From Thermoplasmata archaeon (GTDB lineage Archaea > Thermoplasmatota > Thermoplasmata > UBA10834), in contig DUGQ01000214.1 of the NCBI GenBank assembly GCA_013331315.1, forward strand, positions 1,346 through 7,214: a DNA stretch of 5,869 nt, in the 5' to 3' direction. This document shows, one piece after another, positions 1 through 5,869 of the stretch (within the stretch, counting starts at the first letter, position 1; each line of letters opens with the position of its first letter). The notes under the pieces were generated by a model. It did no database searches, was not told where the DNA came from, and worked only from the letters and a program-made list of their open reading frames with translations. The position numbers were made by a program, and so were the translations under genes.

Positions 1-11
1 GTTTTACGACG

Positions 12-29
12 TTAATATAAGCTTATATG
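12..29 (+). promoter_or_regulatory. Archaeal TATA-type promoter for the DUF885 gene
   Basis: This AT-rich island contains two overlapping TATA-like elements, TTAATATAA (12-20) and CTTATATG (22-29), just upstream of otherwise GC-rich coding DNA. In archaea the TATA box is centred about 26 bases before the transcription start. The downstream element would therefore place the start at about 51-53, on the ATG itself, and the upstream one at about 42. Either way the transcript would be leaderless or have a leader of roughly ten bases. In agreement, the ten bases before the ATG (attccgtccc at 41-50) are pyrimidine-rich and carry no Shine-Dalgarno sequence. The only purine-rich stretch, GAGGAAAGG at 29-37, is too far from the ATG and would lie upstream of the transcript. 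No clear BRE element is visible. The promoter assignment is inferred. Confidence 0.55.
15..28. repeat. Perfect 14-bp palindrome in the promoter
   Basis: ATATAAGCTTATAT reads identically on both strands and is centred on the AAGCTT hexamer between bases 21 and 22. It covers most of both candidate TATA elements. It could let TBP bind in either orientation, so that the site serves a divergent gene off the left edge, or it could be the operator of a dimeric repressor. It could also be a chance product of AT-rich promoter sequence. The palindrome is directly visible; the roles are speculation. Confidence 0.5.
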
Positions 30-52
30 AGGAAAGGCGCATTCCGTCCCCA

Positions 53-1756
53 ATGGCAAACCAGGATTTCGAGGACCTTTCGAGGTCCATCTTGGACGAA
101 ATCCTCAGTTGGGATCCTTCGTTTGCCACGCAGTTGGGCTGGCATAGATACGATCACCACTTGATGGACCCTAGAAGGAAGGCTTTCGAGCGCCAATCCG
201 AGCGCCTTTCGGAATTCGTTCAAGTGCTAGAGTCGCTTGACGATGGCGACCTAACAGAAGATGAGCAGATAGACCGCGACCTCGCGGTGTATCTCTTCAG
301 GCTCAGGATCTTCGAGATCTCCAGAATGCGCGTCCACGAGCAGATGTCCCTCGCTGAGGAGGAGATTGGGAGGTCCCTGTTCTTCCTGTTCTTCCGAGAC
401 AACCAGCCCCTGGAAGCCAGGTTCGATGCTATCGTGTCGAGGCTCGAGAAGACGCCGCAGTTCCTTGAGTGGGCGAAGACCGCCCTAGTGAACCCGTGCC
501 GGACTTGGGTGGAGATCTCCATGGAGACCGGGAAACGGCTTCCGGCATTCCTGAACACCGTGAGGGAGACAGCGGCGGCGAAACTCGAGAGCAGAGAGCA
601 AGCAGACAGGCTCAGCGAAGCAGTGGATACGGCTCTTGACGCGATCAAGGAATACGAGAGTTGGCTGGAGAAGGAGATCCTGCCCAGATCCAGCCCCACC
701 AGCAGCATCGGGGCGGAGGAATTCGAGGAGTATTTGCGCCTGAAAAGTTTGGGTGTCACTCAGGACGAGGCGCTAGAGATTGCAGAGCTGGGGCTCAAAT
801 CGGTGAACGAGCAGAGGAAGATGCTGGCAAGGGAGATCTCCCCGTCCGGTCTTCTGAAGGACGCAATCCACGAGATGAAGAAGGACAGCCCAGCGACATT
901 CGAGGAGGCGTTGAGGTCGTACAGGGAGTGCATAGCCGAGGCGAGGGACTTCGTGATGGAGAAGGACCTCGTGACGATTCCCGATGACGAGAAGCTCATC
1001 GTGATAGAGACACCCAACTTCATGAGACACCTGGCGCCCTTCGCCGCGCAGTACGAGCCCGGGAAGTTCAGCTCGGACCGCAAAGGACTGTTCCTGGTCA
1101 CCCCTGATGACGGCAACCCCGAACTCTTGAAGGAACACTGCAGCGCGATGGTGTGGAACACGGCGGTTCATGAAGGATACCCGGGCCATCACCTTCAGGG
1201 AATATGCGGCAACATGAACAGCTCCCACATACGGGTCATGTCGACGGCTCCGTCGTTCGCGGAGGGGTGGGCGCTCTACTGCGAGCGGATGATGATTTCC
1301 GAAGGGTTCAGGGATGGCCCTCTGCGGAAGCTGGCCCAGCTGAACGACCTGGCGTTCAGAGTGGTACGCGTCATCGCGGACGTTAGCCTAGCCAGGAAGA
1401 CGATGGTGCCCGATGAGGTCGCCGAGATGCTGGTGGCGCAGACAGGGATGGAGAGACAGGCCGCTTTGAACGAGGCGCGGTCGTACACCTACGAGATGAC
1501 CTGCTACCTATCGTATTTCATCGGGATGCTCGGGCTCCTCCAGCTGAGGAAGGACGTGAGGAAGGCCTTGGGAGAGAGGTTCGACCAGAAGGATTTCCAC
1601 GATTCCATCCTGAACGCCGGCTGCCTTCCTGTCCACTACATGAGAGAAGTGGAGAAGATACGGCTCAGGAGGGACTTCGGGATAGACCTCCCGGACTCGT
1701 CGGAATCGTTGCTGGATTTCACCAGAAGCCTGACGCTGGAGAAGGAGCCTTTCTAG
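53..1756 (+). CDS. DUF885 family protein, probable zinc metallopeptidase
   Basis: This is a complete 567-residue protein, close to the usual DUF885 length of roughly 550-600. The N-terminal signature LGWHRYDHHLMD is at residues 28-39. The probable active site is HEGYPGHH at 373-380 (H373, E374, H379, H380), followed 24 residues on by FAEGWALY with E404 as the likely third metal ligand. This matches the HExxxGHH...E pattern that relates DUF885 to gluzincin-type metallopeptidases. A C-terminal FHD motif (515-517) and GCLP (523-526) are also typical of the family. In contrast, the family's usual PGQA before the conserved LSYFIG helix reads MTCY here (482-485). No signal peptide, lipobox or membrane helix is seen, so a cytosolic location is inferred, whereas many bacterial relatives are exported. 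The ATG at 53 is chosen because the family homology begins almost at once and the TATA spacing fits; there is no in-frame stop between base 2 and the start. The substrate is unknown; peptide hydrolysis is the family expectation. The gene ends tail to tail with the surface-protein gene. Confidence 0.9.
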   Translation: MANQDFEDLSRSILDEILSWDPSFATQLGWHRYDHHLMDPRRKAFERQSERLSEFVQVLESLDDGDLTEDEQIDRDLAVYLFRLRIFEISRMRVHEQMSLAEEEIGRSLFFLFFRDNQPLEARFDAIVSRLEKTPQFLEWAKTALVNPCRTWVEISMETGKRLPAFLNTVRETAAAKLESREQADRLSEAVDTALDAIKEYESWLEKEILPRSSPTSSIGAEEFEEYLRLKSLGVTQDEALEIAELGLKSVNEQRKMLAREISPSGLLKDAIHEMKKDSPATFEEALRSYRECIAEARDFVMEKDLVTIPDDEKLIVIETPNFMRHLAPFAAQYEPGKFSSDRKGLFLVTPDDGNPELLKEHCSAMVWNTAVHEGYPGHHLQGICGNMNSSHIRVMSTAPSFAEGWALYCERMMISEGFRDGPLRKLAQLNDLAFRVVRVIADVSLARKTMVPDEVAEMLVAQTGMERQAALNEARSYTYEMTCYLSYFIGMLGLLQLRKDVRKALGERFDQKDFHDSILNAGCLPVHYMREVEKIRLRRDFGIDLPDSSESLLDFTRSLTLEKEPF

Positions 1757-1764
1757 TTCTCCTT
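1742..1764. terminator. Weak stem-loop over the overlapping stops, possible bidirectional terminator
   Basis: AAGGAG (1742-1747) can pair with CTCCTT (1759-1764), leaving an 11-base loop that contains both stop codons. A mutually exclusive 6-bp stem, GGAGAA (1738-1743) with TTCTCC (1757-1762), is also possible. Neither stem is followed by a clear T-tract, which is the main archaeal termination signal, and the arms also encode protein. It may therefore be a coincidence of Glu/Lys codons. Confidence 0.2.
1753..1756. other. Convergent genes ending in one shared CTAG
   Basis: The plus-strand stop TAG is 1754-1756 and the minus-strand stop TAG is the complement of 1753-1755. Both lie in the palindromic tetranucleotide CTAG, so the genes overlap tail to tail by four bases and there is no intergenic terminator region. 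Each transcript must run into the coding sequence of the other gene before it ends. Confidence 0.95.
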
Positions 1765-4700
1765 GCTGATTATGTCGACCCACTCCTCCTCGCCGATGCC
1801 CTCTTCCTCGGGGGCCCATCCGCCGGGCTGGTACTTGCGGAACATGTAGGTGTGGAGCATCTCGTCGACTCCCTTCAGCGCCTTCTTCGTTCCGTTCCAG
1901 TGCTCGATCCTTCCCTTGTACCGCTCCTCGACGTCGCTCAGCAGCATCCTGAGGGTGTCGAAGACGTCCTTTGGAGGCCAGCCGGAGTATATCATAGCCA
2001 GGTAGACGGAGCCGCCCTTCTCGATCATGACGTTCTTCTCGCCGATCTCCAGCTTCTTGAGGCCGACCTCTCCGGCCTGGAAGGAGTCCTTCACGAACTC
2101 CTGCACGGCGGTGAACATCGCGCTCACGACGTCCTTGTCGATGTTCGTGCTCTCTTCCCGAGTCGCGTGGGCGATGAGCCTGCCGTCGTTGTGTATCAGG
2201 AACAGATCCTGGAGAGCGAAGGGCCGTGGAATCCTCCGCGCGAGGAAGTAAGCTCCGATGCCAGCGACAAGGACGACGAGCACGAAGCTGTACGGGTAGC
2301 CTATGACGTCGGCCCAATCCTCCATTATCTTGACGTTGAAGGTAACGGTGTTCGACTCAGCGCCGTCGGAATCCCTGGCGAAGAGAGTCACGGTCACCTC
2401 AGTCGTACCCTTCGGCAGCGTGACATATAGGTACTTGCCGGCGACGAAGACCATCGAGTCGGGGGAGGCGACTATCTTCAACTCGGAGAAGGTCGTCTCG
2501 CTGTCGAAGAAGTAGCGCGATATGTCGAAGCTGCGGCTGTTCCCTCCCTGGACGACGAAGTCCGGGAGTTGGTATATCACAGGCGCGTCGTTGACCGGTA
2601 TCACCGTAACGGTGAGCTGCCAGGAAGACCACCCGCCGTGCTCGTCCACCGCTTTGAACTCCAGGACCTCGGTGCCCGACCAGTTGTTCGTCGCGGTGAA
2701 GTTGACCGCCGTATCTGGATAGATCTGGACCATAACGTTCTCGTTGCCAGTCACTACGAAATCGAGATTCTGCTCACCATCGTCTATGTCGACGAACAAC
2801 ACATCGAGCCTGATCGTGTTGTTCAGGTAGTGGTCCTCGAGGAACGAGATGTAGTCGTAGTATGGCATAGGGGTTCTGACCGATGGGGGCATGTTGTCGC
2901 TTACGACGACATCGAAGCTCGTGGAAGCTCGGCTCCCCTCCGGGTCGGTGACATTGAAGCTCACAGGGACGATGTATGGGTCGGTGAACGGCCCGCCCGC
3001 CAGGCTTGCGGGGAACAGGAACTCGATCTCCTCGCCCGAGAAGGTCACGTATGGCGTGTTGAACTCAAACGTGAGCTCCTCAAAAGCGTGGTCTGGGTCG
3101 TTGACGTACATCGACGCGTCGATGACATGCGGGTAGTCGTACCTGACATGAACCGTCCCAGGGTTCCTTATGGATGGCGGGTCGTTGACTGGAATGACGG
3201 TCACGGTGACGGTATCCGTCTTCAGCGCGCCTATCGGGTCTATCGCGGTGAATGTCCCGTCCGTCGTGCCGGACCACTCGCTCGTAGCCGAGATGTACAC
3301 CTCGTGCGAGACGGGTTCTATCGTGATGAGTATGTTCTGGAAGTCCCGGGTGTACACGAGATACTCGTTGTCCAGGTCGAAGAAGTAGTCATCCAGGTCG
3401 AAGGCGTAATGGTCCACCTCGCCCTCCAAAAGAGTGACGTCCGGCAGAGACTCGTTCAGGGAAGGCGGGTTGTCGTCCGTCACGCGCACGACCACCGTGA
3501 TCGAGTCCGAGTTGGTGGAGTCCGAGCTGACCCCCGCTGGCGCGTCCGTGACAGTAAGGCTGGCGACCTCGAAGTAACTGTTTGTGCCGTCCTTCTCCGG
3601 GAACATGAAAGTTCCGATGAGCCAGTTGAAATAGATGTTGCTTGAAAGGCTCGAAGTCATTCTCAGCTCGCTCTTGGCGGTGTCGACGTCTCTGATGTAG
3701 TATCCGTAGTCGAAAGAGTACGAGGTATCGAACTTGACGTAGAGTTCCGAAGGAGGGCTGTTCACGAACCTGGGCCTGTCGTTCACCGGCAGTATGTTCA
3801 CGGTGATGTCCTGGTAGGCGGAGAAGCCGTCAGGGTCTCTTATCCAGAGGCGGAACGAATCGTCCCCCCACTTGTCTGGCTGCGTCAGGAACTTGACTTG
3901 TCCGTTGTACACGGGATCGTGAGTGACTATGTAGAGCGAGGTGTTGACTCCCTCCACATACCAACTGAGGGCGCTCGTGCCGTTGGTGTGCTGCCAGTAG
4001 GAGCTGAGGTACAACGTCCAGTTGCTGTCCTCGCTGGCAATCTGAACCGGGATGGTGTTCAGCCAGGAGGGGCCGTTCAGAGCCACCGTGACTACCACCC
4101 AGATGATGGCCTTCACATTGCCCACTGAGACCTCGATTGACCCCGTCTCTGGTATGTACCCCGCGGTGTACACCGCCGCCGAGCCTGTGCCCACCACGGC
4201 CCCCGATGTGTTGGTGCTCCACACCGCTGTGCCTATGTCCACTTCGTTGCCGAACGAGTCGTAGCCGCGGGCCTCCAGAGCCTGGGAGAGACCTTCGCGA
4301 ATCGTCAAGGAGTCGCTGGGAAGGGTGACGATCAGGCTGAGAGCAGATGGACTCACGGTTACGGACACCGAGGCCATTGCCCCTGTCACCGGGTTGGAGC
4401 AGTTGACAAAGCCCGAGCCCGCGCTCGTGGCCTGAAGGCTGGACTCGAAACCGTCTACGTAGAACGAACCTAGATCACCGTGCATGGACCATTCCGGAGA
4501 CCACGTTGTGTTCACGTGCCCGTACTCGTCGGCGCCGACCACGCTGAAGTCCTGAACCGTTCCCGAGCCTATCACTATGGACGGGCCGGGCGGGTCCATC
4601 GTCACGACGCTTACCGGCCCGCTTCGCACGTCGATGGGGGCGCTCCAGCCCTCGTGCGAGCCGGACACGGCTCTGATCAAGATTATCTCCTCGGAGTAGT

Positions 4701-5869
4701 CATATGCCTGGCCGGTCACCACCAGCTGTCCCATGTCCGAAGGAGATATCGTGGCCGAGGTGACGCTGAGCGATCCAGTAGAGGGGGACATCATGTCCTC
4801 GGAGTAGGTCTCGAATCCGACAGAGCCAATCCACTCCACGATGACCGAATCGAGCGCGTCGAGAGCGGAGACAGTGAATGAGAACGATTCGTTGACGGTC
4901 ACCACCGAGGGGGTCTCGAGTCCGAAGTGGTCGACAGATATGACCGTGAACAAGGCGCTCAGCCACGAGGGAGTGCCCTGCGGGTCCACGGAGAAGACCG
5001 TGACGTTGTAAGTGCCATTGCCGAGCCCCTCGACAGTGTGCGTGAACGTCTTCCAGGAGTTCTCAGGAGACGCGTCCTCCGCAAGGAGGGCCATCGGCGA
5101 GCTGAGCTCGTCTATCACTGTGCCGTTCGCCGCATAGGCGACCTGCAGCGTGGCGCCCAGTATGTCGTAGGCGCCGAACGGGTCCGACACGTTCGCGATT
5201 ACCACTACATCCTCCACATCGGAGAACACGGTCCTAGGGACACCCAGGGAATCCATGACCGAGACATCGTCAACCATGATGAAATCTGGAGTGTTCACCA
5301 GCACGTATGAGTCGAATGCCGTCTGGTCGTACAGGACCATCAGGCCATCGTTGAGAGGGTCACCCCGCATCACCGTGATGGCCAAGCGATGTCCCTCGGG
5401 CAGGACATAGTCAACACCTGGGGCGGTCAGGTCGTATGCCTTGAACTGATCGAATATCGGGCCCGCCAGGGGAACGGTCGCCGTGGCTATCTCGGGCCAC
5501 GCATCGGGGTCGTACCAGTCCGCAGGGTCCATGTCAGAGAAGAGGACCGTGGCCAGTGTCGCGGACTCGTTGTCCCTGGAGGCCAACCAGAGGTGCGCCG
5601 TGAGATCGCCTTCCAAGCGGACGTCTGAGTTCACGGCAGGATCGAGCACCCAGAAATGCCTCCAACGCTGGGACGGGAGGTTCTTGCGTATCGTGACCCC
5701 GAAGTATCCGTCCCCGTCGTAGTCGAACGTGCCCGGGTTGTATGGGCCTGTGGAGTTCATCCAGTCGTAGTCCGTGGCGGCGTAGGGGTCGCCCTCGTGA
5801 AGATGGAACATGCGCTCGTAGGAGGGCAGAGACTCCGCGGAGGAGATCTCGATCCCGCCATCGGGCAGG
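1753..5869 (-). CDS. Giant cadherin-like surface protein, N terminus off window (partial)
   Basis: The frame is open from the TAG stop (complement of 1753-1755) to the right edge, so the gene is 5'-truncated. The ATG at 5811 is internal: the 19 codons upstream (ending SLPSYER) continue the protein and no signal peptide precedes them. Numbering from that Met, the order is: DxDxDG loop (30-35); a beta-sandwich domain resembling the PepX C-terminal domain (about 36-175); Ig-like modules (about 183-292, 293-393, 394-488, 489-576), the last resembling bacterial Ig-like repeats (ARGYDSFGNEVD); six cadherin/dystroglycan-type domains (577-1162) joined by PVND.P or D.xPPS linkers; one membrane helix (about 1171-1191) followed by ARRIPRP; and a cytosolic alpha/beta domain (1198-1352). 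About 18 N-x-S/T sequons and one cysteine (C471) are seen in the ectodomain, which is acidic and lysine-poor. This points to a C-terminally anchored, probably glycosylated archaeal surface protein with a role in adhesion, cell-wall structure or sensing. The missing N terminus could carry an enzyme domain. The surface topology is well supported; the function is not known. Confidence 0.88.
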   Translation of the reverse strand, partial: LPDGGIEISSAESLPSYERMFHLHEGDPYAATDYDWMNSTGPYNPGTFDYDGDGYFGVTIRKNLPSQRWRHFWVLDPAVNSDVRLEGDLTAHLWLASRDNESATLATVLFSDMDPADWYDPDAWPEIATATVPLAGPIFDQFKAYDLTAPGVDYVLPEGHRLAITVMRGDPLNDGLMVLYDQTAFDSYVLVNTPDFIMVDDVSVMDSLGVPRTVFSDVEDVVVIANVSDPFGAYDILGATLQVAYAANGTVIDELSSPMALLAEDASPENSWKTFTHTVEGLGNGTYNVTVFSVDPQGTPSWLSALFTVISVDHFGLETPSVVTVNESFSFTVSALDALDSVIVEWIGSVGFETYSEDMMSPSTGSLSVTSATISPSDMGQLVVTGQAYDYSEEIILIRAVSGSHEGWSAPIDVRSGPVSVVTMDPPGPSIVIGSGTVQDFSVVGADEYGHVNTTWSPEWSMHGDLGSFYVDGFESSLQATSAGSGFVNCSNPVTGAMASVSVTVSPSALSLIVTLPSDSLTIREGLSQALEARGYDSFGNEVDIGTAVWSTNTSGAVVGTGSAAVYTAGYIPETGSIEVSVGNVKAIIWVVVTVALNGPSWLNTIPVQIASEDSNWTLYLSSYWQHTNGTSALSWYVEGVNTSLYIVTHDPVYNGQVKFLTQPDKWGDDSFRLWIRDPDGFSAYQDITVNILPVNDRPRFVNSPPSELYVKFDTSYSFDYGYYIRDVDTAKSELRMTSSLSSNIYFNWLIGTFMFPEKDGTNSYFEVASLTVTDAPAGVSSDSTNSDSITVVVRVTDDNPPSLNESLPDVTLLEGEVDHYAFDLDDYFFDLDNEYLVYTRDFQNILITIEPVSHEVYISATSEWSGTTDGTFTAIDPIGALKTDTVTVTVIPVNDPPSIRNPGTVHVRYDYPHVIDASMYVNDPDHAFEELTFEFNTPYVTFSGEEIEFLFPASLAGGPFTDPYIVPVSFNVTDPEGSRASTSFDVVVSDNMPPSVRTPMPYYDYISFLEDHYLNNTIRLDVLFVDIDDGEQNLDFVVTGNENVMVQIYPDTAVNFTATNNWSGTEVLEFKAVDEHGGWSSWQLTVTVIPVNDAPVIYQLPDFVVQGGNSRSFDISRYFFDSETTFSELKIVASPDSMVFVAGKYLYVTLPKGTTEVTVTLFARDSDGAESNTVTFNVKIMEDWADVIGYPYSFVLVVLVAGIGAYFLARRIPRPFALQDLFLIHNDGRLIAHATREESTNIDKDVVSAMFTAVQEFVKDSFQAGEVGLKKLEIGEKNVMIEKGGSVYLAMIYSGWPPKDVFDTLRMLLSDVEERYKGRIEHWNGTKKALKGVDEMLHTYMFRKYQPGGWAPEEEGIGEEEWVDIISKEN
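1756..2238 (-). other. Cytosolic alpha/beta tail domain, roadblock/longin-like by inspection
   Basis: Residues about 1192-1352 follow the membrane helix. The predicted order is strand-turn-strand (LQDLFLIHNDGRLIAH), long helix (DKDVVSAMFTAVQEFVKDSF), strands (LKKLEIGEKNVMIEKGG, SVYLAMIYSG) and a second long helix (PKDVFDTLRMLLSDVEERYK), then an acidic end (PEEEGIGEEEW). This beta-alpha-beta-alpha plan fits the profilin-like fold shared by roadblock/LC7 and longin domains. I recall similar tails (LFLI..DGRLI, AVQEFVKDSF) at the C termini of Thermoplasmatota membrane proteins, but cannot name a family. The tail has about 13 lysines in 160 residues against roughly 15 in the whole 1,165-residue visible ectodomain, in keeping with a cytosolic setting. 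A scaffold or signalling role is inferred; the fold assignment is tentative. Confidence 0.5.
2239..2301 (-). other. Single C-terminal transmembrane helix of the surface protein
   Basis: Residues about 1171-1191 (GYPYSFVLVVLVAGIGAYFL and a following A) form one uncharged helix. They are preceded by the acidic MEDWAD and followed by the positively charged ARRIPRP. By the positive-inside rule this puts the repeats outside the cell and the last 160 residues in the cytosol. It is the only clear membrane segment in the visible protein. Confidence 0.9.
2326..4083 (-). repeat. Six cadherin-like domains in three alternating A-B pairs
   Basis: Residues 577-1162 form six domains of about 90-100 residues: A1 577-675, B1 676-778, A2 779-875, B2 876-972, A3 973-1074, B3 1075-1162. 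A domains end in the linker PVND(R/P/A)P. They carry a W-G or WSGT turn before the last strands (DKWGDDSF, SEWSGTTDGTF, NNWSGTEVLEF). B1 and B2 lack that turn, have an FxFP-type strand (TFMFP, EFLFP) and end in D(D/N)(N/M)PPS. B3 lacks the terminal linker and runs straight into the membrane helix. Recurrent acidic D-P-D/D-S-D-G motifs suggest calcium-stiffened cadherin or dystroglycan-type folds. Nucleotide identity between copies looks low, so the duplication is old. Boundaries are by eye, accurate to a few residues. Confidence 0.7.
5287..5706 (-). other. Beta-sandwich domain resembling PepX C-terminal (jelly-roll) domain
   Basis: At residues about 36-175 the pattern is V.LEGDLTAHLWLAS, then a strand ending in FSDMDP, then YDLTAPGVDYVLPEGHRLAI, and a final SYVLV strand. 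It resembles the galactose-binding-like C-terminal domain of X-Pro dipeptidyl peptidase/CocE-type S15 hydrolases, particularly the LPEGHRLAI segment. In those enzymes the domain follows an alpha/beta-hydrolase catalytic domain. Here the upstream part is off the window, so whether a catalytic domain is present cannot be seen. It may instead be a free-standing carbohydrate-binding-like module. The resemblance is by eye and uncertain. Confidence 0.4.
5704..5724 (-). other. DxDxDG calcium-type loop
   Basis: The residues D-Y-D-G-D-G-Y at 30-36 of the visible protein match the DxDxDG loop found in EF-hand-like and dockerin-like calcium sites. The loop lies immediately before the beta-sandwich domain. 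Only the loop is seen; the flanking helices of a true EF hand are not evident, so it is more likely a structural calcium site in an extracellular linker. Metal binding is inferred. Confidence 0.45.

Noticed and set aside
27..29. ATG at base 27 as an upstream start
   Set aside because: It is in a different frame from the DUF885 protein and its short frame has no family resemblance. It also lies within the TATA region, upstream of the predicted transcript.
28..37. Shine-Dalgarno site GAGGAAAGG for the gene at 53
   Set aside because: It ends 15 bases before the ATG, its GAGG core is 20 bases away, and it probably lies upstream of the transcript start.
1508..2317. Minus-strand open frame (269 codons) across the junction of the two genes
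   Set aside because: It is Arg-rich, low in hydrophobic pattern, and out of frame with both real genes, covering the tail domain and the 3' end of the DUF885 gene. It is a shadow of the two.
2569..3645. Long plus-strand open frame (358 codons) opposite the surface-protein gene
   Set aside because: It is antisense to the repeat region and rich in Arg, Val, Asp and His with no recognisable domain. Such frames arise from GC-rich codon bias, and the minus-strand frame has clear domains and a membrane helix.
5809..5811. ATG (complement) as the true start of the surface protein
   Set aside because: The frame stays open to the window edge with protein-like sequence (GIEISSAESLPSYER) directly upstream. 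The Met is not followed by a signal peptide, which an exported protein would need.
1..5869. CRISPR array, insertion sequence, tRNA or rRNA gene
   Set aside because: No short direct repeats with spacers, no terminal inverted repeats with a transposase, and no cloverleaf or rRNA-like stretch were seen. The window is almost wholly filled by two coding frames.

Overview
The window holds two convergent genes that fill it almost completely. A plus-strand gene (53-1756) encodes a complete, apparently cytosolic DUF885-family metallopeptidase-like protein. A minus-strand gene (1753 to beyond 5869) encodes the C-terminal 1,371 or so residues of a giant single-pass surface protein. Its start and any signal peptide lie past the right edge. 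Only about 50 bases at the left edge are non-coding.

The window most likely comes from an archaeon, and the best guess is an uncultured or methanogenic member of the Thermoplasmatota. The evidence is an AT-rich TATA-type promoter placed for a leaderless or very short-leader transcript, a glycosylation-rich and acidic cadherin-like surface protein anchored by one C-terminal helix, and a cytosolic tail of a type I associate with that phylum. The coding DNA is GC-rich and the promoter AT-rich. The lineage is an inference; no rRNA or marker gene is present.

Layout: 12-29 is the promoter region with a perfect 14-bp palindrome; 53-1756 is the DUF885 gene; 1753-1756 is a CTAG in which both genes end; 1756-2238 (minus strand) encodes the cytosolic tail of the surface protein; 2239-2301 is the membrane helix; 2326-4083 encodes six cadherin-like domains arranged as three alternating A-B pairs; about 4084-5270 encodes four further Ig-like modules; about 5287-5706 encodes a jelly-roll-like domain resembling the C-terminal domain of X-Pro dipeptidyl peptidases, just after a DxDxDG calcium-type loop.

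The convergent arrangement means the two genes are not an operon and need not share a function. The point of most biological interest is the surface protein: a long, repetitive, probably glycosylated ectodomain coupled through one helix to a small alpha/beta (roadblock/longin-like) cytosolic domain. That architecture would suit an adhesion or sensing receptor, but nothing in the sequence proves this.
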